Counted from the stretch's first letter, positions 43,371 to 55,930 are shown. The stretch is 64,000 nt of DNA from Macrocystis pyrifera (GCA_031763025.1 JASSKH010000006.1:9111691-9175690); one strand, 5' to 3'. Numbers and translations are program-made. Notes: generated by a model not told the origin, from the sequence alone.

Positions 43371-44719
43371 GGCGGCTGAACTTTGATTGCCCAAGTTGTT
43401 GATGATCGAGGCTCTGGGGCGTTACAGGTCTCAAGCAGTCTGCCGAGGTAAACTGCACTCATGACGAAGGTCGGAAGGACTCGTGTTGTAGAATATCGAG
43501 AAGTGAACGAGGGTTCACCTTGGACGTCGGTCGTGGTGGAATTGACAGTTACATCCAGGACATAAATATACCCGAACTAAGCATGCCTTCTACCTTCGAC
43601 CATACATGTGTTCCACCTGTTCCACCGCAAATGACAGAGAGATTCTCAGACCTCACAGCTGTACTCCGAGCATACTCGACAGTCGAACCAGACGGAACGC
43701 TACCTTCGCCCAATTTTTCCATTTCGCCACCGGTAAACGAGACAGCCAGTAAATGTGTGTTGCCGGTAACTTGTCAGCATGATATTTGTTACAGACTGAT
43801 GAATAGTCATTTTGGTGCACTTCTTGGACGAATGAAATAGCTAACTGTTCTAAACAACTACAGCTGTTAACGTAATGCTGGTATTTTCGTTCGTGTGCAC
43901 GGTGGCATTTTTTCCCTGACGCTGCATTTGGTGATAAATCACCTCCACACACGACACCACACATATCGCGCTCCCCCGAATCTGAATGTCGGCGAGCGCG
44001 AGAGGGGCCAGGGTTACCATAAAAAACTTAGAAGGGCCGCAAAAGGAGTGGATGGACCGTCTGTGATGCCACTCGAAGCAGAGCAACAGTTGCGGCGGCA
44101 GCGGTAACTATTAATATGTGCCTGCGTGACACAAACTATACGGCAACACCCACGACACACCTCACAAACGCACCGCACTCCACAAAACATACCCCACACA
44201 CACCCCATAACCTGAGGTTCGGCAACCGCGAGGGGGGTAATACCTACTGTACAACACGGGGGGGAAGGGAAGGGAGTTCCTACCTCGAACAATGCAAATG
44301 TCGAAAACAAAACGTTTTTCTCGATGTCAAACCAACATATACCGTATGATAGAACCCGCTTTTGCGTAAGGAAGAACAATCAGGCGGCGGAACTGTTTTT
44401 TCGTTGGGAAAAACTACGGTATCATCACAAACCAAGCACACAGCAGAAAAATCATTGGCGCTGTTCGGACGGTATATTACCTGGTATGCCTATAGTAAAG
44501 TACAGGAAGTTTCTGAGACTACTGTACTATGTAGGGCAGACGGCACAGCTGTGAGTGCTACTGTCGTGTCAAAAAAATGCAGCGGCAGCGTACAGGTTCG
44601 ATTTCTGTATTTTGCGATCATTTTTATTTTCGTTGTCCCGCCTAAAAAGCTTTCTCACTGAAATATTCGATGTTCTGGGGCCTGGCAGGTCTTAAACAGG
44701 ATTGACACAAGACGGCGAG
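43371..44719. other. Non-coding end of block A2 and flank
   Basis: Up to about 44105 it matches block A1. After that, 44660-44760 repeats a stretch also seen at 43400-43500 and 17715-17810 (TGGGGCSTKRCAGGTCT...ACTCATGACG). No gene seen. Confidence 0.45.
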
Positions 44720-47301
44720 GTAAACAGCACTCATGACGGAGGTTGAAAGGACTCTCGTGCTGTATGTCTGGCCGTGTTCGAGTAGCCAGCTACATCAGAC
44801 TACCATTCAGCTCACCCAAAGGCCGAGTTCCCAACGGCTTATGCTGACTGGTTTCCTCCAGCTTGATCCCAGCAGGCATTGGAATGTTTTTTTCGTCAAC
44901 TACACCAAACGTTGCCACTAACGAATCGTCGAAAGTTTTCTTCGAAATATTTAGCTAGTCGTTTGGCCGGTCCCTGGAAAGTTGGCATCCAGCGCACCAA
45001 CACAGCTCACCAGCATTCTTCACAGGTACCATCCGACCCAAATCTTCGCAGAAAGCATCACATCGAGTCTTGAGTCTCACAGAAAAAGAGTCATCTACAG
45101 CAATTACTGCTGTAGTAGCCACACGCCCCTATTCCAACAAATGAAAACAGAGGCATCCGCAGGCCACTGATGGAAACACAGTTTCGCCAGAAAAACAGTC
45201 AGGCGAGTGTGCCGCAATCTTGATGCCTGCTTGAAGCCGTACAGACTATAACTCAATCACACTACCTTACCAGACAAACTGCCACAGCCGTGTGCAATTC
45301 GCATGAAGACATCCTCTTTCAAGTTGGATTGAACGAATGCCTGCTGCCCATCGAGATGACACGAATCCAAATCCAAACCACACGCAATCGCAGTCAACAA
45401 ACGCACACAAGAACTAGAGACCGTTGGAGCAAAAGTCTCGATAACATCAATCTCCTCACGCCATTAAAATCCCCGCGCCACCGGCCTCGCCTTGAGCTTG
45501 ATGATGTGTCCAATCTCGTCCTTCCCAAGGTCGAGCACCTATTTAGAGTCGTTAACCTTGTGGACTGATTGCTATCCCTGCACCCCTGCGAAGGTGTCCG
45601 CATCTAGGACACCGAGAACCTCACGCGTCATCGAATTAACCAGATCGGGGCTTACTCCGAGGCCATAGTTCCGGCATAGCTCTTGGGGGTCGCGTGGTCA
45701 CCTGCTTGATAGTCCGATAGGTTGAGTGGGTCGCTGGGCGACCCACCGTTGCGGAGGGCGGCTTCGATGTCCTCATGTTCCGCCATCGTTGACCCAAACG
45801 CAGTGTGGCCCATCCTCGGCAGGCGTCCGAGGTAGTGACTCAGAGTCTATCCCGACTGAACCTGTTGCAGCCCCGTTTCCTCGCAAATAGCCCTGCTCTA
45901 GCCTCTCGTCCGCCCCGGCATGCACCCCACACCGTAATGCCCAAGTGCCCAGACAACTTGTTGCGGTATTGGCGACACTCCAGGCGAGGGCTCGGCAGAC
46001 TAAGAGTTGGCCAGCAGCGACTATTGCGGCGGAGATCCAACAGGTGGTAGAGGCGGTGGCGTCGGTGCGGTAGGGGCCCACGCAACACACGGCGGTGTTG
46101 CATACGCTGGCATATATCACATACCCGGCAACTCGTATGACGTAGGGGCAGCAGTGGACAAAGTCGACCCCGCCTCCCGCTGGCGGTGGCGGCGTCACCA
46201 GCAAGGGGCTAGAATGCGCCCACGTCACGTCACGCGGGTAACAGATCGCACCAGTGGACACCTTCAACACCTTGAAGCATGCGGAGGAAAAGAAGTACCC
46301 CCACCATACCGAAAATAGCACGCCACTGCCTGCTCATTGATCTTCTGGCCGCGCATCACCCGCACCTACCCGGGCTGAAAAACCGCATCCATCTTTAATT
46401 CCGGCGGGAAATCGTAGTATGTCTCATGAGGCGATGTCATACCGTCGATCGCCGTTGTCGTCGAGCAGTTTATGCATCCCGCTCCCCATAGGATAGGCTC
46501 TAACTTCAGGCGACCACCACTGGCGGAGAGAATGTTTTTGACCACTCCGAGATTGACGCATGGAAACAACCAGGAAATCTCCCGCGGGGCCGCGTGGCCA
46601 GCCTTGGTCGCCGTCCAGATGGTGCTTTCGACAGGAGCGCTACGTTTGGGGGTCCCCGGCGCTGTATTCTCGTGGCCGATGCCGCGGACGTTGCAAATGC
46701 GCACATACGCGCCACTCGCGAATTAGCCATCTGCGCGGAATGCGCAGGGTTGTCCCATGTCAGCGCTATAGCGCTCCACTATAAAAAGCAGGTCCGACTT
46801 TTTCTTGATGCCGTAAGGCCACATTAATCGCGAGGCACTGACAGTTAACAAGATCACCTACTCCGACCCGCCGATGGAAGCTTCGTACGGCTCGGCGAGG
46901 TCAATATGCCCCAGCTCCTCAGGAAACTTTACCCGTGAAGACGTCGACCTCGGCACCGCCGCTCTGACCCCATTCGCCATCGAACATCTCGCATTGGGGA
47001 AGACCCGACCCGTGAGGCGAATGCCATGCTGCCGTGCCGTGGCCCTCAAAGTAGTTTCGTACGCGTGAGCGTGGGCCACGTGGAACAGGATAATATCTAC
47101 CTCAGAAAAAGGGCGCTTACCATTGAAAACGTTCGATTTCACCGGGATCTGTACTGCAGCAGCCATCTCAATTTCATCGAGAAAGCTCGGGGACGCCGAG
47201 GGAGGGGTCGGTACCGTAGGCTCTATACACTGTCCTACAGCGGGTGTGGGGGGCAAATCACCCCGGTATTGTAAATTATCGTTGATTGTAGGGCAGGGCA
47301 A
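44720..47301 (-). pseudogene. Decayed Ty1/copia element, antisense
   Basis: Read on the minus strand from 47301 downward. The integrase N-terminus (HAYETTLRATARQHGIRLTG, GHIDLAEPYEASIGG) is followed by its end (VESTIWTATKAGHAAPREIS, LWGAGCINCSTTTAI), then YPRDVTWAHSSP. After HATPKSYAGTM comes the start of RT: KLKARPVARGF, FAPTVSSSCVRLL, CHLDGQQAFVQSNLKEDVFM, SLYGFKQASR, then GELNGSLM near 44800. The parts lie in different frames with several stops. HVDD and RNase H were not found and no LTRs were seen. It is much older than the element at 4407-12303 but of related sequence (compare FLLRETARQQGITLTG there). Confidence 0.75.
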
Positions 47302-47772
47302 GGGTTGCCCCGCTGTTCCCTAGGGGTTCACCATAAAACAAAAAGTTGGCCGGCGGTATGACAATTCTCTCGCGACGTCGATATTTGCCACGTAGAATAT
47401 TACTTGTTTGCAGATGCTGCTGTTGCCGCTATTTCGAAGCAAAAACATAAACAAAACGTCACAGTCGCATCGCAAAGATTGCGATGACCTCGACGTGTCG
47501 CGAACACATCCACACCAAATAAAACGCTGTCGTGAAGTCAAAGGTGACAAAAGGCATACAAGTAAACTTTTCGCCGATGATCGTCACGTACATGCATCCC
47601 GTAAACAACACTCTGTCGACCGAACAGTTAATATATATGTAGCCGCGCAGAACTCGAAAGGCTGGACGCGCCGTGCAACATTTCTACAAAATTATTTTTA
47701 GCAAAAAGAGGGAAACAAGAAGGCAGGCAGCCCTAATCGAGAAGCAATATCACATCAAAACTCAAAAACGTT
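47302..47772. other. Spacer between copia relic and helicase relic
   Basis: No feature recognised. Confidence 0.4.
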
Positions 47773-49660
47773 TCAACACACATGTGAAGAACACGTGAGA
47801 CGCTCAAGGCGGCGGTATGTCGGAGTCGAGTCCGCAAGGCACAGCTGCGCTCCCCACGTCGTAGTGGGCAGGACTTCGGTAAAAGGCGGAGGCATGATGG
47901 GTCCTTGTCTAGTCGCCTCGATTATCTTCGCGCGTTCTTGGCTTGCGCGCTCATGGTAGCTAGCACTACAGTATGGTGTCGTTTGTGCCTGGGGAACAGG
48001 CAAGGTCATAGACTTTCGAAGGTAGACATACATATGCTGGAAACCAGGATACCAGTCATAGTCGAAATCGTCGCAAGACGTGGTACTCCCCCTGAGCATG
48101 CAATCGTACTTCAACCACCGCCCTCTCGAACGCAACTGGGTCACGAAATGGTTCGGAATGGAGTAGATGACAGCTACGAGGCAGTACTCAACGCCTATCA
48201 TCAAAATGGGTGACGGTGCTGGTGGCTCTCCGGCGTCCTCGTAGATGTCTACACGTGCAGACGCGAAGAAAACGCGATCTGGGGCGTTGTCCGCACTCCA
48301 AGGAAGAATCGACCATGTGGATGTGCTGATGTGCCGGGCGCAGCTCTCGTCGCAGGGGGGGCACGGAGCAGGTCCAGGAAATGAGAAGTCGGAGGCGGCT
48401 CCGGTTAGGAACAAGACATTGACTGCATCCTGGAGTGACTGGGGTGGTCCGTGCGGAATCAAGACTGGTGCGGGATCTCGCCATCATGCACATTGGGATG
48501 CGGTTATCTCGATATGGCCATGGTCTTCGATATGGCAATCGGTAGTGTAGTGCCAGTTGAATCCGAGAGCCGTCCGAGTGTACATGATACGAGCACGCCG
48601 TTCCACGACGTCACCTGGCCACCCGCTGTTGGGGTGGAGTTGATCATCAGGTCGAAGGGTGATCGCTTCGTATATGGAGCCTGGCGTTCCCTTTACGGAT
48701 CCTGCGCCCGGTAGGCCGCTACTACCAAGGATCTTGTCACGTGCTTGAGCCAAAGAATCCTGCATTCCGCCAAAGAATGCGACGCATACCGAACGAAATG
48801 ATACAATACGTTTAGAAGACACATGAAAGCACAACGTAGTATTTATGTATATATGGGTACTTGCGGGTGCCGGTAAGTATTGGGGGTATTATTACGACGA
48901 GATATGGATAATAGAACAAGCAAGAACTTACCAGGAGTGTGCGTTGGAGAAGCTTGCCGTCGAACATGCAGGCACGCACAGCCGCAAGAGTGGAGAAGAA
49001 GATGGCTCCAGCTGGTGTTGCCATGGTTGGGTTGGGGAGAGGGTGTCCTTCCCAAGCAGCTATGGCGGAGGCGATGGCGGCGTTGAAGAAGCAATTGTAG
49101 CTCTCATTGGGCGGCAGAAAAGGTGAAGGGCGGATGGAACCGGTGTCTGTTTGTCCGTCGTTGGTGTGGGATGTATAACTAGCCGGAGGACTTGTCGTGG
49201 CCGGTCGGAATGTAGAGGGATCATCCAAGAACAAGGCAATTAATAGTGTAGCCTTGTCGAGGCGTTCGAGGTAGTCGATCAAAACCGCTACATCGTCGTC
49301 CTGTGGATGGGTCAGATCGTCGAGAGTAACCGGCGACAGCAAGAAGAGCTTGCTGGCATCGGTCGCTCGGGACAGAGCGACGTAGACAGCCGCGCTGTCC
49401 ATATAGCCGTCTACTGGCTTACGAATGTCGAGCACGAATTTAGGGATGGTTTCGCCTTGTGCTCGATAGACTGAGGAAAGAATACCAGGAGACAGAGGCA
49501 CCTGCATTCTGTTGATGGTGAATTTCCGCTTGCCTTTACCAACGATGGAGAACTTCCTGTAAACCGGACAGTAGCCGATGACACCTCGAGGGAGCCCGTC
49601 CAGCTTTAGCCCAGCTCTGTCGGCGGCGTCGATGTTTGGAAGGCTTGAGCTATAAGTGGT
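47773..49660 (-). pseudogene. PIF1/Helitron-type helicase C-terminus fused to a USP-like protease domain
   Basis: On the minus strand, the frame open from about 49660 reads LPRGVIGYCPVYRKF, then SSVYRAQGETIPKFVLD (helicase motif V region) and YVALSRATDASKL (motif VI), the end of a superfamily 1 PIF1-like helicase. After about 80 residues the same frame has NESYNCFFNAAIASAI, like the Cys box of ubiquitin-specific peptidases (family C19); the Cys codon is at 49091-49093. A GTAAGT donor lies at 48931. The following part (48834-47773) has an acceptor, a CPPCDESC metal-binding-like motif and EYCLVAVIYSIPNHFV, like the USP His box (His codon 48148-48150). A frame change near 48480 and the missing helicase N-terminus mark it as a broken copy. 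A mobile Helitron-like origin is probable, but no Rep domain was seen. Confidence 0.6.
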
Positions 49661-49885
49661 AGTTCATCTGCACATGTTTTGAAGACTTGAGCTACAGAAG
49701 ATAGCTCATCTACACACATTTTCCCAGGCTGAGCTATAGGAGCTACATGAGTTACAGTAGCTCATCTGCGCCCCGAGATGAGCTATAGGAGCTACATGAG
49801 CTACACATGTTTCCCCCGGCTTGAGCTATAGGCGGTAGCTCATCTGCACATGTTTTCGAAGCGTGAGCTATGCACAATAGATGAG
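49640..49885 (+). repeat. Minisatellite of GAGCTATAGG / GTAGCTCATCTG
   Basis: About five imperfect units of 45-55 bp, each with a TGAGCTAYAG and a TAGCTCATCTGCACATGTTT part, so that the unit is partly self-complementary. It begins exactly where the helicase reading frame ends. Confidence 0.75.
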
Positions 49886-50783
49886 CTGGCTCATGAGCTG
49901 TCCGGGGTGTGCAGAAAGTTGAGTATCGACCGATCGGTTGAACTCACAGCTGACGTACAGATCCGACCAACCAAACAGGGACACATTCGACACAAGGAAA
50001 AAAACTGCTGTGAATCAACAGCCAAACCCTCTGGTCAAGAGTCACGAGCGACAGCGAGAGATACCACGGTAGGTCGGTCTACAGCAGTCTACACCATCTG
50101 TACATCTGCACCCACCTCTTTTTTGAAGGCATGCTTCAACCTGGACTGCTGTGTTGTTATTTTTAGGCTTCTCGCTGCTCGTGCCGAGGTAGCTGCTCGA
50201 ATCTAGCGTTTTAGACTAGACCACAAAAGGACAAAGGCTACCGCGAGCGATTTTGCTTTCGTATCTTGCTTAGCCGCGGTTCGTGGCCGCGTCAGCCTCA
50301 GCCTTGGCATGTGTTCGGTACGTAAGATCGCCTGACTTGCTGACCGGAGTATCCAACGGTTTGTATGTTTGTATGGGGTTGGACGACGCGGGTACAAGGG
50401 GATAGTTACTTATCGTCCCCTGAGTTGATTTTTTAAACGTGACTCACGGGCGAGTCGTTCGTATACCGGGCCAGATCTGCTTAGCATTCTCCAATCATAT
50501 CGGTCCATTTGCTTCGCATCGCAACGCACCCAATGTGTGGAAACCCATTTTTGCTTAGCATTGACCAATCAAGAGACCCAGTTTGCTTATGACATCGCGC
50601 CGCACTTGCTTGGCATCGCGCCGCAAGGCCCGCGCTCACAGCACACACACCCGGCATTTCGCACACTTGGATTTCACTCCGCACACACCCCTGGACTCTC
50701 TGAGTTGGGGACCATCCTACGCTCACCCTTAGTCTCCTGTGAGCCACGTGTTGTGGTGTGGAAGGCCTCGTGCTTTGACAACC
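49886..50783. other. Region upstream of the possible multi-exon gene
   Basis: No gene recognised. A partial frame at 50537-50890 overlaps the first exon described next and has no motif. Confidence 0.4.
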
Positions 50784-51114
50784 ATGACGGCGGAAGCACA
50801 CACAGACACTGGCCTCGACCTGAACGGCCAAGTCCGATTTCCTTACAACACACGCGACTGCAAGGCGGCCGGCATGTTGCAACAACGTGAGTTCGGCTAT
50901 GAGGCTTATATGGGTGCTTTCATTGCCTGGCGGGTTAGGTGTCGCTTTCTCGTACTCGTACTTTTCGTTTCACCGCGTTCTGATCAAGTTTAGGCAGTGG
51001 GAGTGTCTTGCGAGCACGCGTTTTGACGATAGCATCAAGACCAACCGTAGTACAGCTACCAGTCGTGTTGCAGCCACGGCGATAGGAGCGGCTACAACAC
51101 CGCTACCATGATGA

Positions 51115-51151
<37 letters not shown>

Positions 51152-53365
51152 CCAGCAGCAACAGAAAAACTGCGGATGCTGCTGAAGGTAGCAGGAGGTG
51201 TGCTGGTTGCTTTGGTTGCGTAGGCTGCGGCTGTTGATGTCCTACTAGTGTAGGTTTTGTTGGACAGTAGTACCGTTAGTGATCACGTCATCTACAAGAC
51301 AGCAGCGGAAAGAGTGACAGCAACAGCAAGGCGTACGTAGCAGCGACAGCTACCTGTAGGGTTGCTGCTGTACGTTGAAAATCGATTGGTTCAGGCCCCT
51401 GCTGTTGTCGCTGCTGCCGCCGCCACTGCTGTCCGCGGCTTTCCCACACCACGTCACCCCGTACTTATATAGGCGGTACATTTTTTTGACAGCGCGGTGT
51501 TGAGTACGACGACGCTATCTCGAAGCACCAGCAATGGCTGGGGCTTTGCTGCTGAGCTGGGGTTGCTGCTGCACAGTAGTAGCTGTGTCAGTTTCGATAG
51601 CTGCTGGGGCTGCTGTTGCTGCTGTAAACGGTGTTCTACTGTTCGTATTACCGGACAACAGCCATCATGTCGCCATATACAGATCCTGCTTGTAGGCGTC
51701 ATCCAAGATAGCAGGTAGTACATTAGTACCTTTACATGACGCCTTTTCCTTTCTCCGCTCGTGCGTCATGCTCTGAACAATGGCCGTTTGCCTGGGTCAG
51801 CGATGGATGGGATCTACAACGCCGTAGTGCCCGCCGGGAGCTTTTCAGTTGTGAAAAACTACGGTTTCAACAATAGCGCACGCTTACGGAGAAACGTAGA
51901 TCATCCGGAAGAATGCCACCACGTCAAGGTGAGGTTGATAGACGGTTGGGCAGATGGCGTGAACTGATGGTTCGTTGATGGCTCGTTGGATTTCGAGCGG
52001 TGTATTTCCGGAACAGATGCGATGCGTGTCAAATTAGGCTAGTAGGGTAGCTCTTGAAATTCTCTATCCCACGTCGTATGTCCTTCACCCTTCGCCCGTA
52101 GCTACAAGTTGGCGCAATGACACCCACAAGTTCTCCACCCGCTTTCGTGCGATCTGCTGCCGTTGTTCCTTGCCACTATCACACGGTGCTGTGCAGTAGA
52201 CAGAAATATTGCTACGCACATAGAGCAGGCTCACGTGCGCATCGCGGGGGTCAAGTTCGTGGTGGACAACATTGGCGAAGGTCATCTCTTATACTTTCCA
52301 CGGGAGAGCGATGCGGTAAGTGGTACATGAAAAATTCCATGCGCCCTGCCCATGTGATGGTCGTCTAGCTAGTACGTAGGTCATTTTCTATCGTTGGGCC
52401 CATAATCGTCCCCAGCGTACAAGTTCATAGATAAGCAGACCGCCCTGGCCACTTAATGAATTTCTACTTTTGAGGGTATGTATGGCGAGAAGGTGAGCCA
52501 AAGAGTAGGCGTCCGTTGGGCCGATGGAGATCGAGAAGTAGTGCAAGCGTGCTATCTTCGCAAGCACGGCGATCCGTTGGGTTGTACTAGCATGACTTCA
52601 GGCAAGAGCGTTCTCTCCAGCGTGTGGCACATCGTACCGAGGATGAGTTCCACAAGATGAAAGAGCCTACTAGAAATAGAGGCGACAAGATTTCCATGGA
52701 GTGCACACCGTATGCGAGTGCAATCAGGTCGTGCCTCAGGCGCGCTTTTTACTTTGAGACCGAGCCCATATTTCTGTTTCTTGCCTGTGTATTGGGATAC
52801 AGACGATTGGCGACCTTCTACACTCTGCCGGTTGTCGACAAAATCGCCTTGCTGCTTATCCCCTACCCCGTTAATTTTGTCTACCGTCTCTATTGCCAGC
52901 ACCCATGGCGATATGCCTCAGTTGGAGCCAAGGACGAGGTCAAGCTGGATCCGGAAGGCCCTGGCCAGCCGTGCCCGACCTTGAATGTTATCCTATCAAG
53001 GTGAGGCTGGACGCAATCTTGCCAGTGGGGGGGGGGGTGTACTGGATAGGAGAGATGCACTCGATCTCATGCATGGCCGTAGTCATATGACCATAGACCC
53101 TCGCATCCCTACGATGCCGGGACGGAGAATGTCGGGTTTTCACCGACCAGGCAGACATTGCTTGCACCAAGCGCGAAGCGCCGTGAGGTGTTCGGTGAGT
53201 CGCATGAAGGGTGAGCTACATCCTACTAAGAACCACTTGTGACGTGGACTTGCATATGGATGACAGCTTCAATGAATTAATTTAATTTCCGGTGTAGCCG
53301 CTTCCAGAGACTCTTGCCAGCGGAGGGGGACTATTGAGCTATCGATAGCCAGCACGAGGAAATAA
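50784..53365 (+). CDS. Possible multi-exon gene of unknown function
   Basis: Exons I can join in phase: 50784-50886 (ATG in ACCATGA; MTAEAHTDTGLDLNGQV), 51801-51928 (MDGIYNAVVPAGSFSVVKNY), 52229-52315 (AHVRIAGVKFVVDNIGEGHL), 52475 to about 52621 or 52633 (YGEKVSQRVGVRWADGD), 52900-53000 (HPWRYASVGAKDEVKLDPEG), 53151-53194 and 53298-53365 (TAA stop). Donors are GTGAGT, GTGAGG, GTAAGT, (uncertain), GTGAGG and GTGAGT. The first three exons look convincing; the fourth exon end and the last two are weak. I do not recognise the family; the protein would be about 215 residues, soluble, with no signal peptide. Intron 1 carries CAG and CTG runs like the introns of other genes here. Chance alignment of splice sites is possible. 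Confidence 0.4.
51114..51168 (+). repeat. CAG trinucleotide repeat
   Basis: About 11 consecutive CAG units from 51117, followed by imperfect CAGCAGCAACAG. It lies in the first intron of the possible gene, and CTG-rich runs continue to 51640. Confidence 0.9.
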
Positions 53366-54399
53366 CATAGACATGATGGCTCGACTATTTCGCAGTTAGC
53401 GGTAATGTGTGTGTGTACGGCACCACACAAGGCTCGACCAAGGTGGCTATAAACAGTTATCTCTCACGACCGTAGTACGGAAGCATCACTTAGTGAAAAC
53501 TTACGACAATATAGAAACACGACTTGGATATATCGGTTTCGTTTCCTGAAGATCACCAATGAATTACACCCCTTAAACTCCCCTCCGCGCATTTACCATC
53601 GTCAAAATGTTTTGTGTGCACGGTTTCTTGGGTGGTTTGTCATAACGTCTTGTAACCCGTACTGCTATTGTCGAAAGGGGGGAGATGCTAGACACAGGTA
53701 AGCGTTGCAATATAGCCAAGTACGCAGCACCATCGTCGTATAGGTCGCTTTCACTCGTACGTCATTTGCAGACGTTCGCTATGCGCCCCCAGCAGGTAGT
53801 AAGCTCTGGTTCGAGCGAGTCCTCGCAAGGGTCGTGGTCGATCCTGATTTTCCCATGATTTTTCTGGGAAAGCGCAGGGACATAGGCCCGAAGTTGCTCT
53901 TAATAGGGTTCTACGCACAATGACCAATAGACCATGTGCAGGAAGCTACACCCGGGTGGTTCCACCCTGTCTTTACACGGTGGGTTTCAAGGATAACCCA
54001 GATATGTACCGCGTTTTTGGCATGGCTGGTTACCGCGCGGAATGTCAGCTAGACTCGTATGAGGTTGGATACTGTAAAACGTGTACTCTATCGTAAGTTT
54101 GATGTGGCAGGGACGAGTACACTGACGCAGTAGATTGTGAAGAGGCGGGAGCGCCGAATATAGGAACTGTGGACGGTCGAGCACCAACTTCTCGATAATG
54201 TGCTACGTTCGTTCGTGTCTGTGCGACAGGCACGGAACACCATTAATTGACTGGGTATCGATTACTGACGCTACTTCTGCACCAGTTTTGCGACTCTCTA
54301 AAAACTGCGTGCCTGCATGTACTCTACATCTGTGCCATTTTCTTTCGCAGCGATGGTGTTGAGTTCTGAGCGAGTACTAAAGCCTGGTATCATCACCCC
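53366..54399. other. No gene recognised
   Basis: Only short frames. No repeat or motif stood out. Confidence 0.4.
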
Positions 54400-54948
54400 T
54401 TGCGTCCTCACCGTGATCGGATTCGTTCGCGCCGTTTGCAGGCAGCCAGACAGGAATCCGTCACTTCACAACCGTCCAGCCAACGGAGAAATCCAAAGTT
54501 GATCACTTGCCCAGCCGAGACGGCAGAGCACGCGGAACCTAAGCGAATGATGATGGCTGACAGGCTAGTTTCGGGTTGGCTTTCAGTGAAGGCACCTTAT
54601 TCCCGAGAGTCCCCGCTTCAGAAGTTGCTCAAGCTAGTCCATTGCTGTGTGTCTTTATTCGCGCCAGACACAGCGCAGAGGCGGAGGAGGCTAGCAAGCA
54701 TGATATGGGATGTTGATGCTAGGGGGGGAGGGGGTGATGCGGCGGGCGGGGAAGGCGATGATGTTGGCAGTATTGGTGTGAGAGGAGGAATTATTGGCGG
54801 GGCGTCGTTACCAAAGAGGAAACGGAATGCCTATCCCATTCGCGGCCTATTGATAATCGACAGTGGATCTACTGCAGAACCCTTTTGCGAAATCGCAGTC
54901 CATCTCTTCGGCATCGGTGCTGCGTCGTTTTGGTTGATACATGCTTAA
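54400..54948 (+). CDS. Hypothetical open frame, possible exon
   Basis: Open for 182 codons; the first ATG is at 54547 (MMMADRLVSGWLS), leaving 133 residues to the stop. An AG at 54441-54442 after a pyrimidine-containing stretch could be an acceptor. A Gly/Asp-rich segment (GGGGDAAGGEGDDVG) is followed by a basic patch (PKRKRN). No family recognised. The codon composition is compatible with coding, but there is no other support. Confidence 0.25.
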   Translation: MRPHRDRIRSRRLQAARQESVTSQPSSQRRNPKLITCPAETAEHAEPKRMMMADRLVSGWLSVKAPYSRESPLQKLLKLVHCCVSLFAPDTAQRRRRLASMIWDVDARGGGGDAAGGEGDDVGSIGVRGGIIGGASLPKRKRNAYPIRGLLIIDSGSTAEPFCEIAVHLFGIGAASFWLIHA

Positions 54949-55930
54949 GGCTGTAAAGCAGGCCAAGAAGTAGTTTGCCTTTTTGTGGCAACTAGGGAAC
55001 CTAGAGAGTCAGATCATCCAGGCTGCCACATAACCGGTATAAAGCTTGCATATGCATATATGTACGTTGCATTCACCACCGGCAATAATTACGGTAGCAC
55101 AAGGCTCGTGTGTCATGATTGATGTGATATAACATTGACAAAATAATATCAGGTAGCTAAATTATACATACTACTACTGTAAACTTCAAGTATACTCCTT
55201 ACAAAGAAAAACAAAGCTACCGGTGCCAGACTATATACTCGTATGACCACTGTATCTGTCTTCTCAATTTGCACTTCTGCATTTATTTATGAACCTGCAC
55301 GGTGCTGTCTTCGCTCCAGGTAAGGTAGAGAGTAGCCGCGCTTACGTATTATTGTGCCAGGTACATGTACACTACTATTTATACTACTGCTGTATGCGAT
55401 GTACGTACATACAGCCAGTAGGCTCCTTCCCGATGGAAATAGATAGTATCCTTCGCATATTGACGAATGCGCCAGAGCGCAATCTCCTTACGACTTATTG
55501 CCGTCGTACTACCTGCTCTCGCGACGAAATTCGTTGTCGAGTACTACAGTACTGATGTACGTAGATATATCGCTCTTCCAAATACCAACAGTAAAGATAT
55601 CGCCAGAATACCCCATTTGAGCAGCAGAGCGCTAAGTGCACAGACAGCGACGGCTACCGGCAACAGTGAGAACACTCTACAGTCGCAGTCGGCAACGAAC
55701 GTAATATCGAAGCGCAGAGCGGATGTATCCTCGCACCGCAGAGCCCTGTCTATTCTCGTTTACTGCGTACTGTCCCAGTTACGTGGCAAATTTTATACGT
55801 CACGGGACAGCTTACGCGGACTTTAATTGCGCGCCGCGCGATGTATGTAAAACCCCTGTTCTGGCAGATGCTGGAGCAATGTATAGTCATTCCCATTGAC
55901 TAGAGCCAACTTTTATGAGAATCCTGGGCA
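54949..55930. other. No gene recognised
   Basis: A/T-rich stretch with a 119-codon frame at 55467-55826 that has no recognised motif. Confidence 0.4.

Larger units (their letters stand above)
33955..44110 (+). repeat. Segmental duplication, copy A2
   Basis: Matches block A1 in order and orientation (33955-38640 to 1-4406 plus 12309-12400; 42040-44110 to 12430-18530 without its insertions). Differences are a 105-bp TA-flanked element at 34685, a 3-kb stretch at 38650-41680 that is absent from A1, and no copia element. Confidence 0.75.
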
